From Bacteroidales bacterium (lineage in GTDB: Bacteria; Bacteroidota; Bacteroidia; Bacteroidales; UBA4417): 53,520 nucleotides of DNA. The notes beneath the pieces were generated by a model, which was given only the letters and a program-made list of their open reading frames with translations, had not been told where the DNA came from and did no database searches. Made by a program: the position numbers and the translations under genes. Position 1 is the first letter of the stretch. Every line of letters begins with the position of its first letter. Where the stretch lies: assembly GCA_030654075.1 (NCBI GenBank), contig JAURYB010000161.1, positions 1 through 53,520 on the forward strand, written 5' to 3'. Positions 9,149 through 17,326 of the stretch are shown here, in pieces.

Positions 9149-10537
9149 ATGAACTGGACAAACTGCTTCTCGGATGAGAGATATGGAATAACAAACTATG
9201 AGAAGGGAATCCGTTCCGATTTTGAACGGGATTGGGATCGCATTGTGTTTTCGAGTCCGTTTCGAAGGCTTCAGAATAAGACCCAGGTTTTCCCGCTTCC
9301 GGAAGAGGTTTTTGTTCATAACCGGCTGACTCACTCGCTGGAAGTGGCCAGTGTGGGCCGTACGCTGGGAGCATTGGTAGGCCAGGAAATCATAAATAAC
9401 ATTGAAGAAGTCAGGCAAAACTCTGATGCAGAGCACTTTTATTCCTATGACCTGAAACATGTAGTTGCCTCAGCCTGTCTGGCACACGATATGGGAAATC
9501 CCGCTTTTGGCCATGCCGGCGAAGAAGCCATTTCGAAGTACTTTATCGATCGGGATACGGATAAGGCGGAAGATTTGAAATTCAAGAGACTCTTTTCAAA
9601 GGAACAATGGAATGACCTTACGCATTTCGAGGGGAACGCCAATACACTGCGGATATTGACAAAACAATATAAAGGACGCCAGTTTGGCGGGTCCAGGCTC
9701 ACATACAGCACATTAGGGTCTATCCTGAAATATCCCTGCGAATCGTTGGCTACACAGAAAAAAGGCGCGATTCACCGGAAAAAATATGGGTTTTTTGATG
9801 ATGATAAGGATGTATTTCTTGCTGTTGTGGAAAAATTAAAAATGATTCCTGACACGGTTGAAGGAAGGATAGTGTATAAGCGGCATCCGTTTGTGTACCT
9901 GGTTGAGGCGGCTGATGATATCTGTTACAACATTATTGATTATGAAGACGCTCACCGGCTTGGAATCCTTTCATATACCGAAGTAAAAGAGCATCTGATC
10001 GAGATCATCGCGAAACACGATAATGAAGATATGGTTCGTTTTGAAAAAAGACTGAGTGCAATTGAAAACGACAAAAACGAAGCTGTAACCTACCTGAGGG
10101 CAAAGTCAATTAACTGTTTAACCCATAAATGTGCCAGGGTTTTTATCGAAAACCAGGCAAGTATTATAGCCGGAACCTTTAACGCTTCGCTGCTTAATAG
10201 CATTGACGAACTCTCAGATGTGCTGAAGGCCATCGAAAAGAAATCCATTGAAAAAATCTATAGCTACGATGGAGTAGTGCGGATTGAGCTTGCCGGGTTT
10301 CGCATTATGTCTGGCTTAATTGAGGATTTTATTGAAGCCGCTTTTATTGACGAAAGCAACCGGACTAAACGGCATATTAATACGTTGAACCTGCTTTCAG
10401 CCCAATTTAAAATTGATGCTTCTTCGAATGCCTATACCCGGGTAATGAATATTATAGATTATATTTCGGGTATGACTGATTTGTTTGCTTTAAAGCTGTA
10501 CCGAAACCTGAGAGGAATAGAAATGCCGCATATCTGA
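9149..10537 (+). CDS. dgt: Deoxyguanosinetriphosphate triphosphohydrolase (dGTPase)
   Basis: The 462-residue cytosolic enzyme hydrolyses dNTPs (classically dGTP to deoxyguanosine and triphosphate) and so affects nucleotide pools. The HD-domain metal ligands are visible: H62 in RLTHSLEV, H113-D114 in AHDMGNPAFGH, and a later aspartate in VEAADDICYNIIDYEDA (about 250). The N-terminal FRRLQNKTQVFPLP (38-51) is a strong family signature. Length is normal for the longer dGTPase type found in Bacteroidota. Some homologues limit phage replication by dNTP depletion, but nothing here singles this one out for defence. Confidence 0.95.
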   Translation: MNWTNCFSDERYGITNYEKGIRSDFERDWDRIVFSSPFRRLQNKTQVFPLPEEVFVHNRLTHSLEVASVGRTLGALVGQEIINNIEEVRQNSDAEHFYSYDLKHVVASACLAHDMGNPAFGHAGEEAISKYFIDRDTDKAEDLKFKRLFSKEQWNDLTHFEGNANTLRILTKQYKGRQFGGSRLTYSTLGSILKYPCESLATQKKGAIHRKKYGFFDDDKDVFLAVVEKLKMIPDTVEGRIVYKRHPFVYLVEAADDICYNIIDYEDAHRLGILSYTEVKEHLIEIIAKHDNEDMVRFEKRLSAIENDKNEAVTYLRAKSINCLTHKCARVFIENQASIIAGTFNASLLNSIDELSDVLKAIEKKSIEKIYSYDGVVRIELAGFRIMSGLIEDFIEAAFIDESNRTKRHINTLNLLSAQFKIDASSNAYTRVMNIIDYISGMTDLFALKLYRNLRGIEMPHI

Positions 10538-10643
10538 TGTTGAAATCAGCTTGAATCAACCGGCTTTCATTAGTTGGTAAACGTCTGCTGGTAAGTTTCA
10601 GTATAAATGGAGCAGGTACAAATATCTGTAATTCAAAATAACA

Positions 10644-11237
10644 ATGGGCTTAACAATACATTACTCAGGCCGTTTCAATCCCAATTCTTCATTATCAGCC
10701 ATGATTGAAGAAGTTAGGGATATTGCTGAACTGTATCAATGGAAATTCAAGATTTTTGAAACTGAGTTTCCGGCTGGCGAAACAGGGAAAGAGGAATATA
10801 ATCAGAAAATTTATGGCATTTGTTATACTCCACCCGAATGTGAAACCGTCTGGATCAGTTTTCTTTCAAACGGGGAAATGAGCAGCCCTATGCATCTTGA
10901 TTTCTTTGGTAAAAAAGAAAACCAGGTAGAGCAGCCTTATCTGTATATGCTTTCGACAAAAACCCAATATGCGGGTATTGACATTCATAAACTGATTATT
11001 CACCTGTTTAAATATCTTGAAGGGAAATTTTTACAGCAATTTACTGTAATGGACGAAGGGCACTACTGGGAAACCGGCGATGAAAAATTGTTATCGGATA
11101 CGTTTAAGGAATATACTGAACTGATTGAGCAATTTGGAACATCGCTGGAAATATATCCCATGAATAAGGATGAGAGTTTTGAGGCATATTTTGAACGGCT
11201 GATAAAGCAGATGCAGAGTAAACGAAAGGAGAAATAG
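10644..11237 (+). CDS. Hypothetical protein
   Basis: The 197-residue cytosolic-looking protein opens MGLTIHYSGRFNPNSSLSAM. It alternates strands and helices, with aromatic-rich stretches such as EGHYWETGDEKLL near residue 140 and a basic C-terminus (KQMQSKRKEK). No signal peptide, membrane segment or catalytic motif can be named. It stands 106 bp after dgt. Immediately downstream the DNA becomes a pseudogene field. The frame is intact and composition is like its neighbours, so I take it as a genuine gene of unknown role. Confidence 0.7.
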   Translation: MGLTIHYSGRFNPNSSLSAMIEEVRDIAELYQWKFKIFETEFPAGETGKEEYNQKIYGICYTPPECETVWISFLSNGEMSSPMHLDFFGKKENQVEQPYLYMLSTKTQYAGIDIHKLIIHLFKYLEGKFLQQFTVMDEGHYWETGDEKLLSDTFKEYTELIEQFGTSLEIYPMNKDESFEAYFERLIKQMQSKRKEK

Positions 11238-11274
11238 ATAAAATTGGATTATATTTTGATATTAAAAATCATGA

Positions 11275-11403
11275 CTAGAACCAGGCCAAAATCTTTCGTC
11301 AGGAAATGAACGCGTGTTTGTTGACACCATTGATATTTGAAATGATTGCGACAGCGTCGGGATAAGTTTTGCCGCGAATTCGATTAAAATTAAGGAAATC
11401 TAA
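11275..11403 (+). pseudogene. Remnant of potA (C-terminal end of polyamine ABC transporter ATPase)
   Basis: Reading from 11275 gives an open stretch with SGNERVFVDTIDI, an in-frame stop, then DSVGISFAANSIKI and a stop at 11401-11403. This pattern resembles the extreme C-terminus (TOBE domain) of PotA-type ATPases of the spermidine/putrescine importer. The upstream ATPase domains are absent: a stop precedes 11275 and the neighbour gene ends at 11237. The following potB remnant begins one base after the stop, as expected if both derive from one operon. The assignment is supported by that adjacency more than by the short match itself. Confidence 0.55.
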
Positions 11404-11404
11404 G

Positions 11405-11936
11405 CTGGAAAACATTCAGCGAAAAATCTCAACTTTTATAGTACGCATAAGGAACAGGACAATACCTTATGTACTCTCCCATATTGTTTTTGTACTGATT
11501 CCAGTGCTTCTCGTTGTATGGTTTGCTTTAAGCAACAACTAAGGCGAGTTCTCTTTTACCAGCTTGCGTAAATTCCGGATGCAACCTGAGGCTCTGAATA
11601 CTTTAATCTTTTCTATTGGAATAGCTATGATTACCTTTTTTTGTACCTCATTCTGGGCTATCAGGCTGCTTATTTATTAAGCCATATGGAATCGAAAAGG
11701 ACAAAGTTGCTTGTCATAGTTTTTATTTTCGTTGTGGATTAATTTCCTGTTACGCACTTTGGCCACTGTTGCCTTTCTTCGCTTACCATTAGGCGAAGGC
11801 GCTCTTATTTTCGGAATGGTGTATTTCTTTTTAACCGTTTATGATTAACCCGATTTATAACGTTCTGCAAAAAACAGATCAAAACCTGTTTGAAGCATTC
11901 CAGTACCTGGGAGCAACTGACTGCGTGGTTGATTGA
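11405..11936 (+). pseudogene. Degraded potB (spermidine/putrescine ABC transporter permease)
   Basis: Joining frames recovers a PotB-like permease. 11405 onward reads IPYVLSHIVFVLIPVLLVVW and ALSNN, has an in-frame TAA at 11540, then continues FSFTSLRKF. A shift at about 11647 gives LILGYQAAYLLSHM. Another at 11735 gives WINFLLRTLATVAFLRLPLG and LIFGMVYFFLTVYD with a stop at 11846. A third shift at 11844 gives INPIYNVLQKTDQNLFEAF and LGATDC before a stop at 11934. WINFLLRT and the EAxxxLGA loop are hallmarks of PotB. At least one nonsense and several frameshift changes show the gene is dead. Part of the sequence and the 3' end are lost. Confidence 0.82.
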
Positions 11937-12072
11937 CCTTAGGATTTCGAAATTCCGAAGTAATAAAGAGCGGTTACGCCGGTACTCAAATGAAAAATCC
12001 AGGACTGCCTTTGTATCGGTTTTTTAATGGTTTGCCCGATTTAAGGTTATTCTTTATATTCTGAATCAGCGG

Positions 12073-14682
12073 TCAGTTCAATATTACTTTTTCTGTCCAG
12101 ATACTTTTATTATCCGTGAGTTGAATTAAATATATTCCTTTTTTAAGGTGATTCAGATTAAGGGTATTATCACTACTATTCGGAAGCAGGTTCGTGTAAA
12201 CTGTTTTACCGGTAATGTCCATTACCCTGATCTGCCCTTTTGAAAGGCCTTTCGGCCAAATAATATGTATGTTTCCATTGGAAGGGTTTGGGTAAATTGA
12301 AAAAACCTCTTTATTAGCTGTTTCTTTTATTCCTGTGTTGATAAAACCACGCACAACGTTGCTTATGCGGACTTCGTCCATGAAACCGGTAACTCCGCTG
12401 CCAAAGACAAGGCTTTGTGTGTTTAAATATGGGGTCGTACCTAAATCTTCGTTTTCATTTATTGATACTATTTTACGGTTTTTGTCACGAACAATCATCT
12501 GAAGCTTTGATTGTTTTGTATCCCGGATAAAAGCCACATGATACCATTCATTCAATACGGGGCTTGATGAAGTTGCTCCAACACGGTAATCGGGCCCGGA
12601 GAAGTAAAATCCATAAAATTTATTTCCCCAAAAAGGATTTAACTGGAGTGAATAATTGGATTTTAAAGGGTCGCTATCACTTGGCTTATTAATCAGGCTC
12701 ATATAGCTATTGCTGCTAAACGCAGTAAACTTCACCCATGCTTCAATGGTCCAGTCGCCGGTTAAATTAAGTGTGGTGCTATGCGGAACGGTAACAGGTG
12801 CTGATGTGCTGATGCAATTTCCCAGGTCGGATAACAAACCAGCATTACTGGTAATGTTCAGCGTATTGCCCGTGGCATTTGCCGATAAGTTGGAACGATT
12901 GTTCAGGTTGTTATCGAAATGGAAGAGGGCTATTGTGTTTTTATCGAAAAGATATGGACCGCCGGCTTCATTAGGATTTACAATCCGAAAGGATTGATCA
13001 CTTTCGTCGTAATTGGAAGAGTTTGAAGCATCGGTAATCTTTATTTTGCATTGTGATGAAATGCTGTTGGAAACCACCCAGTTGGTTTTCTTGCTGCTGG
13101 TGCCAATGTTCGACAGTACAGTCTGCCAGTTACTGCCATTATCATCCGAGAATTCAATATTTATATTTGCAACATTGGTGAGTTCCCATCCAATTTCGGT
13201 AGTATCGCCGGCAATTCTAATTTCATTTGAAGTAAATGAACGCAATATTAATTTGTTAAGATCAATATTCGGAATAGGGAAATTGAATTTTGGGGTAGTA
13301 AGTGTCATAGCCGTAGTGGCAACATTAATCAGCCGGTTTGTACAATATCCGCCTGTAAAATCCGATTCCCATCCGCCACTGGGTGCCAGGCTATTGTCAA
13401 CAAAAAATTTATATTCAACAAAATAGTACTGTCTGATCGGTACGTTGGCCGAATATATGGTTCCGTTTTCGAGCGAAAGCTGCGTGCTGCCCCAGCCATT
13501 AAAACCTCCCCTTACGAAAACGTGGTTGGTGCCTGGATCAAAATATCCATATTTAATCATATCAGCCATATCAACGGAGAATTTTATGCTTTGATTGACC
13601 TGTGTATTTACATACGCATCCAGAAAATTCCACCAGGCGATTTGCAGAGCAGTGATCCCCGTATAACCAATGTCGGTATAGTTCATATTTTCAACAAATT
13701 TAGCCATAGCAGCCTCGCCTTTGGTAGTTATAATAAAATATGCCATCGAAGCCGACCAGGTATAGCCTTCGTTGCCATTAAAAACCTGTTCGATATTGGG
13801 TTTCCCGCTTTGCGTGATCAGATTTTTAATGTAAGTTTTTGAATTAGTTTGTCCGTCAAAGCTTTCAGGAGCTTTACGTCCGTAGTAGCAGGCAACACCT
13901 TCGTTAAGCCAGGCTGGTAGTATAACTTTTGTCTTCCAGGCTTCAACCACGTGTGTAAATTCATGTATAAGCACATCAACAGCTCCGTTATAGCCAACCT
14001 GAGTGGGTGATAATACAGTGATTAATCGTTTGCCGAATGCAGTGCCTGTACCCCAATCAGCCATTTCAGGATATCCGACAGCAAGGTGAAATGTACCCAG
14101 GTTTTTATAAATGTATATTTCAATTTTATCTGGTACCGTAGTTTGAAGAGCAGCTGTTATACGTTCAAAGCTCATTTCAAGCTTAGTTGAATAGTCATCG
14201 ATAATCGCGTTTTCCTGGCTTGTGTAATGAAAATTGAAATGTGCAGTTGTTTTAAACTGATCCATATCGGCATCATTGAAATACATAACCTGCAACACCA
14301 GATCGTTAACGCTGAGAGCTATTGGCCGATTGCCGCTTACAGCAACAGGAAAATTATTTTCCCATCCTCCGTTTGCCGCGCCTGCGGAAGTGATGAAATA
14401 CTTATACTCGTGATAACTGTAGTCGGCCAGCGAAAGCGTGGCTGAATAAATGTTGTTGTTTCCTTTAGCAAGAATGTTGCTACTGCCCCAGCTGTTAAAC
14501 GTTCCTTTGATATAAACGGCATCAGTATTGGGATTAAACTTTCCCTGACTGACTAACAGGCTCAAATCAACCGAAAATTTTATATTTCGGTTGGCAAATA
14601 CGCTTGTGCCGAGAGAAACTAAGAGAAAAATACACACTAAAAGCCTGATATTTAGTAAAGATGTAACGTCAGTTGTCTTCAT
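12073..14682 (-). CDS. T9SS-secreted gluzincin-type metallopeptidase with E-set repeats and LamG domain
   Basis: The 869-residue protein has a signal peptide (cleaved near residue 30, after SVFA). It carries two similar E-set/CBM-like modules (about 32-130 and 365-460; both have IKFSVD, GxFNxWGS and YKxFxxxS...GGWE). Between them is a zinc-peptidase domain with HEFTH (about 240) and the downstream glutamate in WLNEGVACYYG. A LamG/concanavalin-like domain follows (about 600-770), and a C-terminal T9SS type A sorting domain (IYPNPSNGNIHI to the end). The two HExxH histidines and the downstream glutamate are the expected zinc ligands. It is predicted to act outside the cell. The substrate is unknown; the binding modules suggest a glycan- or surface-linked protein. 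Confidence 0.88.
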   Translation of the reverse strand: MKTTDVTSLLNIRLLVCIFLLVSLGTSVFANRNIKFSVDLSLLVSQGKFNPNTDAVYIKGTFNSWGSSNILAKGNNNIYSATLSLADYSYHEYKYFITSAGAANGGWENNFPVAVSGNRPIALSVNDLVLQVMYFNDADMDQFKTTAHFNFHYTSQENAIIDDYSTKLEMSFERITAALQTTVPDKIEIYIYKNLGTFHLAVGYPEMADWGTGTAFGKRLITVLSPTQVGYNGAVDVLIHEFTHVVEAWKTKVILPAWLNEGVACYYGRKAPESFDGQTNSKTYIKNLITQSGKPNIEQVFNGNEGYTWSASMAYFIITTKGEAAMAKFVENMNYTDIGYTGITALQIAWWNFLDAYVNTQVNQSIKFSVDMADMIKYGYFDPGTNHVFVRGGFNGWGSTQLSLENGTIYSANVPIRQYYFVEYKFFVDNSLAPSGGWESDFTGGYCTNRLINVATTAMTLTTPKFNFPIPNIDLNKLILRSFTSNEIRIAGDTTEIGWELTNVANINIEFSDDNGSNWQTVLSNIGTSSKKTNWVVSNSISSQCKIKITDASNSSNYDESDQSFRIVNPNEAGGPYLFDKNTIALFHFDNNLNNRSNLSANATGNTLNITSNAGLLSDLGNCISTSAPVTVPHSTTLNLTGDWTIEAWVKFTAFSSNSYMSLINKPSDSDPLKSNYSLQLNPFWGNKFYGFYFSGPDYRVGATSSSPVLNEWYHVAFIRDTKQSKLQMIVRDKNRKIVSINENEDLGTTPYLNTQSLVFGSGVTGFMDEVRISNVVRGFINTGIKETANKEVFSIYPNPSNGNIHIIWPKGLSKGQIRVMDITGKTVYTNLLPNSSDNTLNLNHLKKGIYLIQLTDNKSIWTEKVILN

Positions 14683-15214
14683 AAGTTAAATATTTAGAGT
14701 TAATGTTTTTTTTGCTTTTTATAGTTTTCTGCTTATTAAATGTGCATGTTTTGCTGAAAACGAGCCTGAGTATAGTTAGAGTTAATCCGGACAAAGCTTT
14801 AGGCGTGCAAAAAATGTGACCTGGTGCCAGACTTATAGGGGTTTTTACATATAAAAAAGGTACAGATGGAGTATACATCGAGTAAGTATTACCTATTAGA
14901 TTTGTAAATTTACTAAAGAAATATTCATATCGTGTTTAATTTAATATTTTTTTTCTTGATCAATTATAGTGCTGGAATATAATTAGTTAAATATTTTTAT
15001 GAGAAGTAATTACAGAAAAAGGTATCTTCTTTTTGAAATATATAGTATCATTTTAGCAAAACTGTGTTTGTCGCTTTTTTAAAATAGTGGTCCAGATTGT
15101 TTTACAATACATTCTGAAATTCCAGATTTTATTTATTTTCCAATTCTCTGATAGTTATTGCTCTAACATAATGAACCTGTACTGTCGCAATCTTATCCTT
15201 ACCTGTCCCAAATA
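14683..15214. other. AT-rich intergenic region
   Basis: About 530 bp upstream of the peptidase gene contain long T and A runs and no frame with protein-like features. The peptidase promoter must lie here, but no clear TAnnTTTG box with a partner was found. The region merges rightward into remnants of dead genes, so part of it may be unrecognisable decayed coding DNA. Confidence 0.4.
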
Positions 15215-15511
15215 TTGTGGGATATCGAGTACACTGGAGAAATCAAAATTTTGGCAAATGACTTAGCACCATATATTTATATTCAAAAGAATCAGAAAAA
15301 GCTTGCCGGTGCCAACACTCTGATACGCCAGGCACAACTTGCACAGTATCTGGCTACTGAACGGTATAAATTCGGGGTGATTACAAACCTTGAACTCTTA
15401 ACTGCGGTTTCCAATTTTAAAGATGCCCAGCTCAGCCAGCTTCAGTTCGAATACAACCTTTTACTTTCCAGGATGGATCTTTGCAGGCTCACCGGTTTAC
15501 GTTGGTGGTAA
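15215..15511 (+). pseudogene. C-terminal remnant of a TolC-like outer-membrane efflux protein
   Basis: The open frame (apparent start is only a TTG) gives about 98 residues matching the last helical hairpin of the outer-membrane efflux (OEP/TolC) family. AQYLATERYKFGVITNLELL is the typical 'ERYxxGxxTxLELLxA' segment, followed by LSQLQFEYNLLLSRMDL and the terminal RLTGL. A full protein would be about 430-480 residues with a signal peptide. The upstream four fifths are missing. No membrane-fusion or RND gene is nearby. It is a truncated remnant, not a functional gene. Confidence 0.75.
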
Positions 15512-15600
15512 GCGATTAGTAATATTCTTCAGATCATAAAAATACAACCTTCAATTTGCTACATCAGTAAGATTTTTATTAGGGAAATATTCTGTCATAA

Positions 15601-15966
15601 AACATTGTAAACTGGACTTTCAGCAACAATGAAAAAAGGATTGAACTTCAATTTTTGTTGACTGGCAAAGAACTTGATGCAAACAAGATCAATGAAGTGA
15701 TCAACAGCACGCTTAAAAATAGCTCTGATGTAATCTCGCAAAAATATCCCGTGGTATTATTTGCCAAAGTAGCAAGTGAAACCGGTTTGCTTACGGGGAG
15801 GTTCTGCTGCATTATTAACAAAGCCGATAGTGTGAAAAGCGAAGCCATGCTCAAACTAAATGCCGCATTTAACGACAGGAATATTGGATTTGATTACAGC
15901 AAAGCAATTATACGGTTTACAAATACATCTTGCATTTTAAATAATGTTATGTTTCTAAAGGTCTAA
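15601..15966 (+). pseudogene. C-terminal remnant of an MscS-family mechanosensitive channel
   Basis: From 15601 the frame reads NIVNWTFSNNEKRIEL, then about 35 residues on PVVLFAKVASETGLL and a last alpha/beta segment (LKLNAAFNDRNIGFDYSKA). This follows the order of the cytoplasmic domain of MscS channels: the 'NW(S/T)xSD...RxE' strand, the 'PxVLF' segment and the 'LnxAixxafxxxgIxip' helix. The transmembrane half is absent and a stop precedes 15601. An ATG at 15655 is internal to the domain and is not a natural start. I regard it as a decayed gene. Confidence 0.65.
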
Positions 15967-16077
15967 CTCCAGCAATAATTTGTTATTGGAGGACTAAAAT
16001 ATTAAATGTTCAGCGAAATTATCTTTTTATTTGCTAAATGGGAACTAGTGTTTTAAAAATACAAAACGCTTAACTTC

Positions 16078-16911
16078 TCAATATCCAAAAAATTTCAATC
16101 TTATTTCTTTTAGTTTTTTAAACCATTTACGATCCCCGTATTTCATTTCTGTTTTATACCTTGCTAAAGCTCTTGCAGATAACCTGAAGGTAAGCCCTTC
16201 TGCGATAACAGCCTTGCAAGGATTGCATACGCCACATGATTTGTTCCTGACCGGTGTGTGGCAAAACCATGTTTTATTTATAGACTCTGAAAATCCCAGT
16301 TTTTTGTATTCTTCCAAAATTTCAGATTTTGAAAGTTCCAACAAGGGGAGAGGAAATCGGAAACTACCAAATACTTTGTATAAATCCGGAGCAGACTTTT
16401 CTTTATCAATCAGGCAATAGGAAATGGTGTTGCGGGTGATTTTTTTTACTTCACCGTATTTCATAATGCAATTATATGCTCTTCCAATTTCGGTGTGCTC
16501 AATACATATCTCAAGACCATTACACGATTTAGCATATCTTGACAACCAATCATACTGCGAACCAATTGCTGTTAACTTTTGTAATCGGTAAAACGCATCT
16601 GTTATCTCATTGTCGGGTTCAATATCTTTAACTTTGAAAGTGATTAGGGGAAGAATTGTACATTTTGTTTCAGGATGCTTTTGTATATCGGCAGTAATGG
16701 CTGAGATCGCATTTAATTCAAGTTTTTCGGAACGCCTGTCGTCGCAAAGATAATAAGGCTGAATGGTTACATCATTCTTCGAAAGTTGTATCATTCGGTA
16801 ACTTGAATCAAAGCCCCCAGTCCAAAATATATTAATTTGGTTTTTTATGAAACCGGGAAATTCTTCTTTCTGAGGTGTAATATCATTGCTTTCTGATCTT
16901 TCCATGTTCAC
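16078..16911 (-). CDS. QueC-like PP-loop ATPase family protein
   Basis: The 277-residue protein has an N-terminal PP-loop, FWTGGFDSSYR (about 30-40; SGGxDS-type ATP pyrophosphatase signature). Near the C-terminus it has a cysteine cluster, CHTPV...SCGVCNPCK (about 218-235), matching the zinc site of QueC (7-cyano-7-deazaguanine synthase). The regions between differ from housekeeping QueC and no other queuosine gene is adjacent. Stand-alone QueC paralogues are known in defence (QatC-type) and in nucleobase- or protein-modifying systems. The role here cannot be fixed. It is monocistronic, in a gene-poor, pseudogene-rich stretch, consistent with lateral acquisition. Confidence 0.75.
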   Translation of the reverse strand: MNMERSESNDITPQKEEFPGFIKNQINIFWTGGFDSSYRMIQLSKNDVTIQPYYLCDDRRSEKLELNAISAITADIQKHPETKCTILPLITFKVKDIEPDNEITDAFYRLQKLTAIGSQYDWLSRYAKSCNGLEICIEHTEIGRAYNCIMKYGEVKKITRNTISYCLIDKEKSAPDLYKVFGSFRFPLPLLELSKSEILEEYKKLGFSESINKTWFCHTPVRNKSCGVCNPCKAVIAEGLTFRLSARALARYKTEMKYGDRKWFKKLKEIRLKFFGY

Positions 16912-17326
16912 ATTAGTTTAGCGAATAGTTTTGGTTTAATTCTGCCTATTCCCGTTACCAATGGATTTTATTTCACGATTTACGTGGGTGATTAAAAATG
17001 TCCAGTCTAGGGTTCTATCAGAATTGTATGTTAAGCGAATAATTACATAAATGTGCAGTCAAGTCTTGCAAACTTAATGTCCTAAAGTAAAAAAAGTCAT
17101 GCACTATATTTACAAGAGGTTAAAATTATACTATAAAAATTAATTCTTCCTGCCTTTTTTTAAACTATGTGTAAGGTTTCCTATAATCTAAGAATTGGAA
17201 ATTCAAAGATAAGGGAAAATTGTTCGTGTTATTTTTTTATACCTTGAATAAATCCGGTTAGAGAATTTCTTTCACCGGATTTATTGCAAAATAGTCAAAG
17301 GGAACTTAAATCGACCTGTGAATTAA
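16912..17326. other. Intergenic region with pnt terminator
   Basis: About 415 bp with no supported gene. Apart from the strong hairpin at 17247-17285, listed separately, I see only AT-rich sequence. The promoter of the QueC-like gene should lie at its left end, but no consensus box was found. Confidence 0.4.
17247..17285 (-). terminator. Hairpin terminator of the pnt operon
   Basis: A perfect 12-bp inverted repeat (AATAAATCCGGT at 17247-17258 and its complement at 17274-17285) with a 15-nt loop lies about 40 bp past the pntB stop codon. The T-rich part is within the stem foot and no long T-tract follows, so it may be a transcript-stabilising or weak intrinsic terminator. Its position and stem strength make a 3'-end role the simplest reading. 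Confidence 0.6.

Noticed and set aside
15655..15966. Intact 103-residue gene
   Set aside because: The matching MscS domain starts 54 bp earlier in the same frame after a stop, so the ATG is internal to a remnant.
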